Below are positions 43,920 to 51,989 of a stretch of DNA of 64,000 bases, piece after piece (position 1 is the stretch's first letter; the number at the start of each line of letters is the position of its first letter). Under the pieces are notes generated by a model, which had not been told where the DNA came from, made no database searches, and saw only the letters and a program-made list of their open reading frames with translations. Both the position numbers and the translations under genes were made by a program. Origin of the DNA: Bacteroidales bacterium (GTDB lineage Bacteria; Bacteroidota; Bacteroidia; Bacteroidales; JAADJA01); assembly GCA_020438105.1 (NCBI GenBank), contig JAGQVE010000021.1, positions 1 through 64,000 on the forward strand, given 5' to 3'.

Positions 43920-44801
43920 TTAATTACTGTATGTTTTAGTCATCGACGATGGGATACATATAATATAATCGGCAGTATTTTTAAAATCTTCATTCAGTGA
44001 GCTGATCGTGTCTTGTTCAACTGATGTAACGGTAATAATATTTAAATCCGGATTGGCTTGTTTCAGGTACCATACAATTCCCTCATGATTATCCGAATGA
44101 TAACTTCCATTATAATGGATGAAGGTTTGTCCGGGCTTCAGATTTTCTAAAATAAAATATGCCATGGTAGCATCTTTGATGGCTTGCGCCTTGGGTAAAT
44201 TATCATTGGTATGGCCTCCTCCCATATCACCCATCATTTCGAGCATTCCTTTGTATCCGGGCAACTCAGGATCATATTTTATTGGTAATGGTGCAATGTA
44301 TGATTTGGCAGTTTCATCCAGCCCATCGAGGCCCTCAAACCCTTCGCCATGAACAACCGAAGCATACCGCCGTGGAATGTTAGTTCCAATAAATGGCAGG
44401 TCCTTTTCTTTGGCAAAATCAACCAATGGTTTATAGTCGGTTTTATAGTTTTTCCAAAGTTTAGCTTCTGCTTCAAAATTACGTTCTTTGATTTTACCTG
44501 ATAAATATTCATCAAGCAATAGCTGATTATCAGCTTCAAACATTTCTGCACCTAAAACAACATTGCCATCATTGGCTGTGTAAATATCGCTGGTAAGCTG
44601 ATATTCCATCCAATGGCTGATAGAATTATTGTGCAATTCGCCAAACAAAACAACGTCGGCCGCAGCAGCATCCTTCACCAGGTTTTTGTATTTGGCATTG
44701 TCACCATCTGCTTTAAAGAGCATATAAGCAGGCATATCTCCCTTCATCGACATGAGAAAAAGGGCAAAAACTACAATACTAAGTCGTACTAATTTTTTCA
44801 T
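43920..44801 (-). CDS. ChaN-family haem/iron-related protein
   Basis: The 293-residue protein has a signal peptide (IVVFALFLMSMKGD) and the ChaN-like core starting DVVLFGELHNNSISHWMEYQ (about 50-69). GAEMFEADNQLLLDEYLSGK (about 83-102) and FIHYNGSYHSDNHEGIVWYL (about 226-245) follow. ChaN of Campylobacter binds haem and is iron-regulated; the family also resembles Tiki-type proteases. The position beside two multihaem cytochromes makes a haem role plausible, but this is inference. Confidence 0.8.
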   Translation of the reverse strand: MKKLVRLSIVVFALFLMSMKGDMPAYMLFKADGDNAKYKNLVKDAAAADVVLFGELHNNSISHWMEYQLTSDIYTANDGNVVLGAEMFEADNQLLLDEYLSGKIKERNFEAEAKLWKNYKTDYKPLVDFAKEKDLPFIGTNIPRRYASVVHGEGFEGLDGLDETAKSYIAPLPIKYDPELPGYKGMLEMMGDMGGGHTNDNLPKAQAIKDATMAYFILENLKPGQTFIHYNGSYHSDNHEGIVWYLKQANPDLNIITVTSVEQDTISSLNEDFKNTADYIICIPSSMTKTYSN

Positions 44802-44811
44802 TTAACTTGAT

Positions 44812-45204
44812 TTATAATGATTTTACAATATTAACACGTACATTTTCATCAATGGGCATGGCTGCTCCATTATCGCTTATCCTAACAAATAGTATTTCGG
44901 TGGAACAAACAGGGATCTCACCTTTATTTTTAAAATCAACTGTGCGCGCTTCCACAAATATTTTTATGGATGATTTTCCAACCCCCAGAATTTTACCGTA
45001 AATTTTTATGTGCTGTTTAACTTTAACAGGTTTTTTGAATAAAACCTCATCAATTTTCAAGGTGATCATATTGGGGGTGCAGCATTTGGTGGCAGCAAAT
45101 GTTCCACCGGCTTCATCCATCCAACTTAGTAAGGCCCCTCCGAATAAATTATCGTTTACGCCAATATCACTTGTTTTGCAAATTTTAGTCGAAATTAGTT
45201 CCAT
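44812..45204 (-). CDS. Acyl-CoA thioesterase (hot-dog fold)
   Basis: The 130-residue protein has the YciA-type hot-dog layout, with SDIGVNDNLFGGALLSWMDE (about 12-31, the acyl-CoA helix with its conserved acid) and IKIYGKILGVGKSSIKIFVE (about 66-85). It splits acyl-CoA thioesters in the cytoplasm; chain-length preference is unknown. It is between cytidine deaminase and the ChaN-like gene on the same strand. Confidence 0.82.
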   Translation of the reverse strand: MELISTKICKTSDIGVNDNLFGGALLSWMDEAGGTFAATKCCTPNMITLKIDEVLFKKPVKVKQHIKIYGKILGVGKSSIKIFVEARTVDFKNKGEIPVCSTEILFVRISDNGAAMPIDENVRVNIVKSL

Positions 45205-45213
45205 TGTTATTAG

Positions 45214-45702
45214 CTATTTCTTTAACATTTCGGGATGAAACATAAACGGCAGCAGATTGTTAATGCCCTCCACGACAAACGCAGGACCTGATTCGCCCCG
45301 GAGTATCACTCTGATTTGTTCACCAAACCTGCTTTCGGTTTCAGCCATAACCTGGCAGCAAGAGCCACAGGGAGGAACCGGCCGGGTAACTTCAAACCTG
45401 GCTGAACGAGCTGTAATTGCTAATGCAACTACAGGAATATTTTCATATTTGGCCGAGGCATAAAACAGGGCCACACGCTCAGCACATAAACCTGAAGGAT
45501 ATGCTGCATTTTCCTGGTTGGCTCCCTCCACAATTTCACCATTTGCCAATAGGACAGCCGCTCCCACACGAAAATCAGAATACGGAGAATAGGAACCCGT
45601 GAGTGCCTTTTCAGCTCTTTGTAAAAGAACTAAATCTTTCTCCGGCAACTCTTCCGGATTTTGAAATATGGAATATGAAACCTTTATCTCTTCCTTTTTC
45701 AT
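45214..45702 (-). CDS. cdd: Cytidine deaminase
   Basis: This 162-residue enzyme deaminates cytidine and deoxycytidine to uridine forms. Zinc-site motifs are GLCAERVALF (Cys and catalytic Glu) and PPCGSCCQ (two more Cys), the tetrameric CAE/PCxxC type. AYSPYS-like GSYSPYSDFRVGAAVLL is also present. I chose the ATG at 45702 (MKKEEIKV); the frame is open upstream to 45741 without support. Confidence 0.95.
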   Translation of the reverse strand: MKKEEIKVSYSIFQNPEELPEKDLVLLQRAEKALTGSYSPYSDFRVGAAVLLANGEIVEGANQENAAYPSGLCAERVALFYASAKYENIPVVALAITARSARFEVTRPVPPCGSCCQVMAETESRFGEQIRVILRGESGPAFVVEGINNLLPFMFHPEMLKK

Positions 45703-45746
45703 TGAGTCAAAGCTTAGGGTGGCTAAGGTACGAAAAACCACAAAAT

Positions 45747-47312
45747 TTATTCATTTTTACCTTTATCATGGGCAAAGAGTAAAAAGGTATTGAAAAATGC
45801 AAATAAAGTCACTCCCACCTGGGTTTCCAAACTGTCTTCTACAAGCATTGAAATTACCATGGTAAGCCAGAATACAAAATAATGGTATGTAAAAAACCGC
45901 TTAACCAGTAATGCCGGGTATACCAATGAAATAATAAATAAGATAAACCCGACAAGCCCAAATCCAGTGAAAATAGCGAGGTACTGATTATGGGAGCGAT
46001 GCTGGTATTGGGGCGCAAGTACCGATTTTCCTGATTGATATTCGTCAATAAATGCCTGTTTTACGTCACCGGTGCCAACTCCGAAAATAAAATGTTTTGA
46101 AATGATCCTGACGGCAGTTTTCCAGTATTCAAAGCGCTGGATTACTGAATGTCCGCCCGGATTCAGACCCATTTCCATAATCTGGTATTCCCAAAATATT
46201 TTATACAACCTCGAATTTAAACTGAAGTTTTTTGTATACACAACATTGGCTATACCCATTTCTACATTGCGTATATCCCTTGCCGACATGGCTTTCATTC
46301 CGTCCATATCCTTTCGCAAACCCAGGCTATTCATATACCTGAAAAGGGTAAACTTTAAATCCTGTCCTTTTTCGTCTTTCCCGTCATAATCCAACGAACT
46401 GCGTCCGTTCCATGCCTTCCGTAATTCGGGCTCACAAATGTACAAGCCGATCCATGAGCCATTTTCAACCTGCAGGGGAATCGTATCGCTACGATAAGCA
46501 TTTCCGTGGGCTGTGAAATTTTCCAGAACGATATCTGAATTTTTCGGTGTAAAATAATGCTTCACAGTATAATTAAAATACCACACCGATAAAATTGGAA
46601 TCAATACAATAATGGCAACTGATAAACTTTTTGTTAATCCTTTTTCCAGTTTGAATAAACTATAAATGATGAGAATGTAACCCCCGGCAATCAATATAAA
46701 AATGCCTGTAATGGACTCAATCATCACTAAAAACATCAGAAACCAAAAAGAAACGCCAAAAAAGAAAAAACGAAAGGCAATCTTTCCCCTATATTTAATT
46801 GCTCCAAAGTACATTGAAAAGAAAAGGGCAAGACACACATTCAGGCTTAGGCGAATATGCGAAATAAAAGGGCTGAGCTGCCTGAAATCACTTACATCGG
46901 TGGTTAAACGCAGATATAAACTATATAATGTTGCCACCAAAACAGATGCGATGTAAACCTTTAAAATCAAGGAAAAATTTTGATTCCGGAGTTTTTCGCT
47001 TGTAGCAAATACCACCGGAAGAAATATCAATGGAAGTTTAATACGGATATCCTTAAGCCCGTATTCATAATCAGATGTATACAATAACCCAATAAGGTGA
47101 AGCAGGTAGAAAGCGATTAGGATAAGGGCCGCCTTGCTGTTAATTAAATCCTTATACTTTTGCCTGAAATTGCCCTCAAGAAACCACAATCCAAGAATGC
47201 TGAACTGGGCCACACTCATTCCTATCCGTGCAAATGGCAAACTTGCCACCAATGCCAATGTGAAAAACAGATAAGGTTTCCCAAAATCGATATAGGATGT
47301 TAGTTTTTTCAT
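45747..47312 (-). CDS. O-antigen ligase/polymerase family membrane protein
   Basis: The 521-residue protein has about ten hydrophobic helices and a long periplasmic loop. The C-terminal core contains FIFGVGTGDVKQAF (about 408-421) and HRSHNQYLAIFTGFGLVGFI (about 439-458), typical of the WaaL/Wzy (Wzy_C) family. It would join or polymerise O-antigen or similar surface glycan. No glycan gene cluster is adjacent. The stretch before the core has an uncommon large soluble insert (about 255-400). Confidence 0.82.
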   Translation of the reverse strand: MKKLTSYIDFGKPYLFFTLALVASLPFARIGMSVAQFSILGLWFLEGNFRQKYKDLINSKAALILIAFYLLHLIGLLYTSDYEYGLKDIRIKLPLIFLPVVFATSEKLRNQNFSLILKVYIASVLVATLYSLYLRLTTDVSDFRQLSPFISHIRLSLNVCLALFFSMYFGAIKYRGKIAFRFFFFGVSFWFLMFLVMIESITGIFILIAGGYILIIYSLFKLEKGLTKSLSVAIIVLIPILSVWYFNYTVKHYFTPKNSDIVLENFTAHGNAYRSDTIPLQVENGSWIGLYICEPELRKAWNGRSSLDYDGKDEKGQDLKFTLFRYMNSLGLRKDMDGMKAMSARDIRNVEMGIANVVYTKNFSLNSRLYKIFWEYQIMEMGLNPGGHSVIQRFEYWKTAVRIISKHFIFGVGTGDVKQAFIDEYQSGKSVLAPQYQHRSHNQYLAIFTGFGLVGFILFIISLVYPALLVKRFFTYHYFVFWLTMVISMLVEDSLETQVGVTLFAFFNTFLLFAHDKGKNE

Positions 47313-47343
47313 TGATGGCAGCGAAGATCTTGCTCTTAAATCC

Positions 47344-49026
47344 CTAGTTTCTTATATCTGATTCCTGTGTTTTTTGCGTTCCGGCAAGAATTGATGTGTA
47401 ATCATCATGCTGGCCTATAAGTTCAATGGCCCTGTCAATTTCTTTATCCGAAGCCAGGGAAGCAATGATTTTACCTGTTTGATAATAATACCGTGAAATA
47501 ATTTCAAGCTTCAGCATATAACTGATCTCTTCCCTGTTTTTCTCAATATCATTGGCTTTTAGAGCTAAAAGTTTCTCAGATAATGCATCAAATTCTGCTT
47601 CAATATCTTCAAATATCTCATCTTTTTCTGCATTTTTCCTGAACTTATTAAGCGATTCTTCAACCTGGGTAGAATAATCATATCCCCGCTCACTCACATA
47701 GGTCACAAACTCCGAATAAATATCATCGGATATCTCAAATTCATCAGCAGGGGCAATGGTTTTATGCTCACGCACAAACTGGTTTGCATAATCAAAAATC
47801 AGAAAATCGGTAAGCAGCGTGTAACCTATATCACTCATTTTTGGAAGATCGATGGATACATCCGGTTCAATGCCATGACCATCATAAACCACTCTGCCAT
47901 TACGGGTTTTGTAGGCTGTAATCAATGAATCAGGAATATGCGGAGCATCTCCGTTTTCATCTTTGTGCGAATAATCTATTTCCTGAATACACCGGCCACT
48001 GGGAATATAATATTTAGCCACCGTGATTTTGGCCTGTGAATTATATGCCAGCGGAATTACATTTTGCACCAGTCCTTTTCCAAAAGTGGTTTGTCCCACA
48101 ATAATCGCCCGGTCATGATCCTGCAGGGCTCCGGCAACAATCTCGGAAGCCGAGGCACTTGAGTTATCCACCAAAACAATAAGCGGGATTTGTGTGTCTA
48201 AAGCAGGCTGGGTAGTACGGTAAGTATTGTTTTTTAATTCAACCTTTCCTTTGGTACTCACAACCACTTCGCCCTTATCAACGAAGATGTTTGTAATATT
48301 AACAGCCTCCTGAAGCAATCCTCCTCCGTTTCCTCGTAAATCAAGGATAAGCCCGCTTAGCTCCGGATCATTTCTTAACTCCATAAAGGCCGTTTTAACG
48401 TCTTTACCAGCATCCTGTGTAAAACCTGTGAGTTTTATATAACCTACATGATTATCCAGAATTCCAAAATAGGGCACATTATCAATTTTTACATTCTTGC
48501 GCTCCAGGTCTAACTCAATCGGGTTTTCCTGTCCATCCCTTTTAATCAGCAGCGTGACCATGGTGCCGGGTTGGCCCTTCAACAATGTGCTAACATCATT
48601 TGTGGATTTACCCTCCATCGGTTTTCCATCAACTTCAAGAATGATATCGCCCGCCATCAGTCCGGCTTTTTGGGCCGGATTATCTTCATATGGCTCCGAA
48701 ATTACCACGTAATCGCCCTGCTTATGAATCAAGGCTCCAATGCCGCCATACTGACCGGTGGTTATAAATTTATAATCTTCCACTTCTGCTTCAGAAATGT
48801 AAACAGTGTATGGATCAAGGGTCTCCAACATAGCATCAATTCCGGTATTCATTAATTCGCCTGGACTGATTTCATCCACATAGTTTTTATTGAGCTCCCG
48901 GAAAAGCGTGGCATATATTTCAAGGTTTTTTGAAATTTCGAAATTATTGCTGTTTTGCGCAGTAGCAGTACTGATCAAAATGCATGAGAAAATAAAAATG
49001 GTGAATTGTTTTAAAATCGTTTTCAT
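47344..49026 (-). CDS. S41-family C-terminal processing peptidase
   Basis: The 560-residue protein has a signal peptide (FIFSCILISTATA|QN). A PDZ domain (about 92-180: GQYGGIGALI...GLMAGDIILEVDG) and the tail-specific protease core follow. S292 in SSASASEI and K317 in TFGKG, 25 residues apart, are the likely catalytic pair. The last 150 residues are helical. It cleaves C-terminal tails of exported proteins. It belongs to the minus-strand run from DUF4271 to the O-antigen ligase. Confidence 0.93.
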   Translation of the reverse strand: MKTILKQFTIFIFSCILISTATAQNSNNFEISKNLEIYATLFRELNKNYVDEISPGELMNTGIDAMLETLDPYTVYISEAEVEDYKFITTGQYGGIGALIHKQGDYVVISEPYEDNPAQKAGLMAGDIILEVDGKPMEGKSTNDVSTLLKGQPGTMVTLLIKRDGQENPIELDLERKNVKIDNVPYFGILDNHVGYIKLTGFTQDAGKDVKTAFMELRNDPELSGLILDLRGNGGGLLQEAVNITNIFVDKGEVVVSTKGKVELKNNTYRTTQPALDTQIPLIVLVDNSSASASEIVAGALQDHDRAIIVGQTTFGKGLVQNVIPLAYNSQAKITVAKYYIPSGRCIQEIDYSHKDENGDAPHIPDSLITAYKTRNGRVVYDGHGIEPDVSIDLPKMSDIGYTLLTDFLIFDYANQFVREHKTIAPADEFEISDDIYSEFVTYVSERGYDYSTQVEESLNKFRKNAEKDEIFEDIEAEFDALSEKLLALKANDIEKNREEISYMLKLEIISRYYYQTGKIIASLASDKEIDRAIELIGQHDDYTSILAGTQKTQESDIRN

Positions 49027-49053
49027 AGTAAGGTTGAATTAGTTATAAATGGT

Positions 49054-49275
49054 TTAGGGAACCGGATCGTAACCACTGCCTCCCCAGGGATGACATGATG
49101 AAAACCGTTTGATGGTAAGCCAGCCACCTTTGAAAGGCCCGTGCTTTTGAATCGCTTCCACACCGTAGGCCGAACAGGTAGGTGTATACCTGCAAGACGG
49201 CATGAAATAAGGCGAAATCGCACCCTGGTATATCCTGATAAGCAGGATAAAAAACTTACCTAACAGTTTTTTCAT
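49054..49275 (-). CDS. yidD: Membrane protein insertion efficiency factor YidD
   Basis: The 73-residue protein has an amphipathic N-terminus ([17 protein letters not shown]) and the family signature [20 protein letters not shown], with GGSGYDPVP at the end. It supports YidC-mediated membrane insertion. It overlaps rnpA by 20 bases, the normal gene order. Confidence 0.95.
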   Translation of the reverse strand: MKKLLGKFFILLIRIYQGAISPYFMPSCRYTPTCSAYGVEAIQKHGPFKGGWLTIKRFSSCHPWGGSGYDPVP

Positions 49276-49651
49276 ATTCCATTTGTAAACGTTGTAAAAC
49301 TAATAATATTTTTTTCTCTATCTCTTTGTATGCAAGGATTTCGACGCCTGTATAAATGATACCCAATGCCAGTTGGTTTTGCTTTTGATCCATAAATTCA
49401 AGCAGATGTCCGTTGTTTTTTCTGTAAGCCTCCCTGATTCTTCGTTTTGCAAGATTTCGGTCAACCGCCTTTTTAAACTTCTTTTTAGATACTGAAATAA
49501 GCACCTGAACCGGTGAATTTGCATTTAACTCGACTGGAAGCCAAACAATTAGAAATGGGAATAATAAAAAACGCTGACCCTTTGTAAATAACTGATCAAT
49601 TATTTTCTGTGATGATAAACGCTGGTCCTTTTTAAAGGATTGAGATTGCAT
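49256..49651 (-). CDS. rnpA: Ribonuclease P protein component
   Basis: The 131-residue protein binds RNase P RNA and helps mature tRNA 5' ends. The conserved RNR-like motif [16 protein letters not shown] (about 69-84) and the preceding [10 protein letters not shown] are present. The length is normal for Bacteroidota. It lies between hemD and yidD. The usual rpmH neighbour is absent here. Confidence 0.93.
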   Translation of the reverse strand: MQSQSFKKDQRLSSQKIIDQLFTKGQRFLLFPFLIVWLPVELNANSPVQVLISVSKKKFKKAVDRNLAKRRIREAYRKNNGHLLEFMDQKQNQLALGIIYTGVEILAYKEIEKKILLVLQRLQMEYEKTVR

Positions 49652-49678
49652 ATGCTTGTTAAAAGAAATAATTCGTGA

Positions 49679-50431
49679 TTACTTCTTTTTATTCAGATTT
49701 TGAATGAATTGCTCAATGGCTACAGTCATTGAAAGAGCTGTTTTTGTTGGTGCTTCAATATCTACCTTTAAACCCGATTCCAACACTGCTTTGTGAGTAG
49801 AAGGACCAAATGCTCCGATCAAAGTGCTGTTTTGCTTAAATTCAGGGAAGTTTACAAACAATGATTTTACACCAGCCGGGCTAAAGAATACCAGCAAATC
49901 GTACTCACTGATTTTTACATCCGATAAATCGCTGGCTGTGGTTTTGTAAATCACCGCTTTTGTAAATTTAATTTTATTATCATCCAGCGCTTTGATCAGG
50001 CTGAGCTTATATATATCAGAGCAGGGTAATAGAAAATTTTCTTCCTTATGTTTTCTGATGATATCTACCAAATCATCAAAGTTTTGCTGTCCATGAAAGA
50101 TCTTCCTTTTGCGGAACTGAACATATTTCTGGAGATAAAATGCAGTTGCTTCGGAAATACAGAAATATTTCATGGTATCCGGAATTTCAACACGCATTTC
50201 CTTGGCAATACGGAAAAAATGATCCACCGCATTTCTACTGGTAAAAATAACAGCAGTAAATTCTTTCAGATAAACTTTATCCTTCCTGAAGTCGCTGGCT
50301 GAAACGCCTTCAATTTTAATAAATTTGCGGAAATCGACGTTAACTTTGTATTTATGAATCAAATCGTGATACGGTGATTTTTCTAAATCAGCCGGCTCAG
50401 GTTGTGATACGAGTATGTTTTTAAGTTTCAC
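49679..50431 (-). CDS. hemD: Uroporphyrinogen-III synthase
   Basis: The 250-residue protein has the two-lobed HemD fold with motifs such as AVIFTSRNAVDHFFRIAKEM (about 60-79), YDLLVFFSPAGVKSLFVNFP (about 178-197) and IGAFGPSTHKAVLESGLKVD (about 206-225). It closes hydroxymethylbilane to uroporphyrinogen III in haem synthesis. Sequence conservation in this family is low, so the call rests on layout and the common neighbour set (DUF4271, rnpA). Confidence 0.85.
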   Translation of the reverse strand: MKLKNILVSQPEPADLEKSPYHDLIHKYKVNVDFRKFIKIEGVSASDFRKDKVYLKEFTAVIFTSRNAVDHFFRIAKEMRVEIPDTMKYFCISEATAFYLQKYVQFRKRKIFHGQQNFDDLVDIIRKHKEENFLLPCSDIYKLSLIKALDDNKIKFTKAVIYKTTASDLSDVKISEYDLLVFFSPAGVKSLFVNFPEFKQNSTLIGAFGPSTHKAVLESGLKVDIEAPTKTALSMTVAIEQFIQNLNKKK

Positions 50432-50480
50432 CTTCAGTCCCCCCTAATTTTAAAATTTCCGATTAAAACAATTCATTAAT

Positions 50481-51341
50481 CTAAGTTAATTGCTTCAAAA
50501 TCAATTTTATAAGCACCAAAACAGGTGCGATTTCGAAGGTGCAAAGATATAAAATTCTGTTCACATACGAAAATTTTGTATATTCCGGTGTTACTAATAA
50601 CTGCCTGAATAACCTGTAAATAAATGCAATAAGCCAAATTAAGATAGCAGCATAGAGTACTGAAATAGAGGGCAGGTAAACAGCAATGATCACAAAGGGA
50701 AATAACACCAATCCAAGTGCAGAATTAAAGATAAAATTCATTGGAATGTATTCCGATAAAACCAATTGATTTCGGAAAACAACACCAGTGATTGTGAGCA
50801 GCAAATTTTTAAGAAGCCTTATTACAAGCACGGTAAGAAAAACCACAGCAAATAGCCTGAATCCTTGAAATAAAAGTGCTTCCGGTGGAATTAACCTGAT
50901 TAAGATGAGGTAACTGATCAACGAAATAACTACGAGATGAATAAGAAATAACCCAACAGCTATCCGCTCCGAAAAAATATTTCCTTCACGCATCATGATA
51001 TTCATGTTCCGTTGTGCCAAAAATGATTGCATTACCTGCGAAAACCGCCGTCCGCCAACCACCCTTACCCAGGCCAGAAATGCCAGTACCAACACCAAAT
51101 GTACGGTGATCCAATCGATATTTCCTTCCGGCAATTCACTACTCCTGAATCCTTTTACACTTCTGTCAGATCCTTTTAGCACGGAAATTACAGGGCTTGG
51201 ATTAGCATGATTTACAAGGTACAAAGAATCACTTAAGACAGCACTGTCAGCGGCAATGAATTCATCTTGCAGTAGGGAATTATTGGGCAGTAGAAAGGTG
51301 TCTTGCTGAGGCACTGTAATTTGTAATGATTCTACGGACAA
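50481..51341 (-). CDS. DUF4271 family membrane protein
   Basis: The 286-residue protein has a soluble N-terminal half and about six hydrophobic helices from residue 75 on, ending in APVLVLIKLILKQL, as in the Bacteroidota DUF4271 family. Function unknown. It lies immediately upstream of hemD on the same strand, an arrangement common in this phylum. The start at 51341 follows a 75-bp gap from adk, which diverges. Confidence 0.8.
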   Translation of the reverse strand: MSVESLQITVPQQDTFLLPNNSLLQDEFIAADSAVLSDSLYLVNHANPSPVISVLKGSDRSVKGFRSSELPEGNIDWITVHLVLVLAFLAWVRVVGGRRFSQVMQSFLAQRNMNIMMREGNIFSERIAVGLFLIHLVVISLISYLILIRLIPPEALLFQGFRLFAVVFLTVLVIRLLKNLLLTITGVVFRNQLVLSEYIPMNFIFNSALGLVLFPFVIIAVYLPSISVLYAAILIWLIAFIYRLFRQLLVTPEYTKFSYVNRILYLCTFEIAPVLVLIKLILKQLT

Positions 51342-51416
51342 AATTAGTGATAAATATCTATCAATCTTTTATATTTGTAGCGATAGCTACAATTTGGGAA
51401 CTTAAAAATAATTTCA

Positions 51417-51989
51417 ATGTTCAATTTTATCATTTTTGGCCCTCCGGGATCAGGCAAAGGAACCCAGTCAGTTCAAATCGCTGAAAAATACAATCTTGCA
51501 CATATCTCAACTGGTGAAATATTCCGCAAGAATATCCGCGAAAAAACCGAGCTTGGCATTAAAGTTCAAAGCATTATCGAATCGGGTGAACTGGTTCCCG
51601 ACGAACTTTTGGTTGCCATACTTGAGGATGCCATGGATTCGCGCAATGGGGTTTCGGGCTTTGTTTTCGATGGTTTTCCTCGAACCATTCAGCAGGCCAA
51701 AGACCTGGAAGTATGCCTTAAAAAAAGAAATGATGCCGTTTCGATGGTGCTCGCTTTAGAAGTAAATGATGAGGAAATTGTGGAACGCTTGCTAAAAAGA
51801 GCCCAGGATCAAGGCAGAAAAGACGATACCCGTGAGGTAATTGAAAACCGCATTTTGGTTTATAACAATCAAACCCAGCCCTTGTGTTCCTATTATAAGG
51901 ATCAGGAATTGTTGATTTCCATCAATGGAATCGGTAGTATTGATGAAATATTCAATAAAATTTGTGAGCTGATCAATGCAAGGATCTGA
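51417..51989 (+). CDS. adk: Adenylate kinase
   Basis: The 190-residue enzyme converts AMP + ATP to 2 ADP. It has the P-loop GPPGSGKGT (residues 8-16), the AMP-binding AHISTGEIFRKNI (about 29-41) and DGFPRTIQQAKDLE, and the LID-region RAQDQGRKDDTREVIENRI. It is a short type with a small LID. It converges on the Pat-like gene with no gap. Confidence 0.96.
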   Translation: MFNFIIFGPPGSGKGTQSVQIAEKYNLAHISTGEIFRKNIREKTELGIKVQSIIESGELVPDELLVAILEDAMDSRNGVSGFVFDGFPRTIQQAKDLEVCLKKRNDAVSMVLALEVNDEEIVERLLKRAQDQGRKDDTREVIENRILVYNNQTQPLCSYYKDQELLISINGIGSIDEIFNKICELINARI

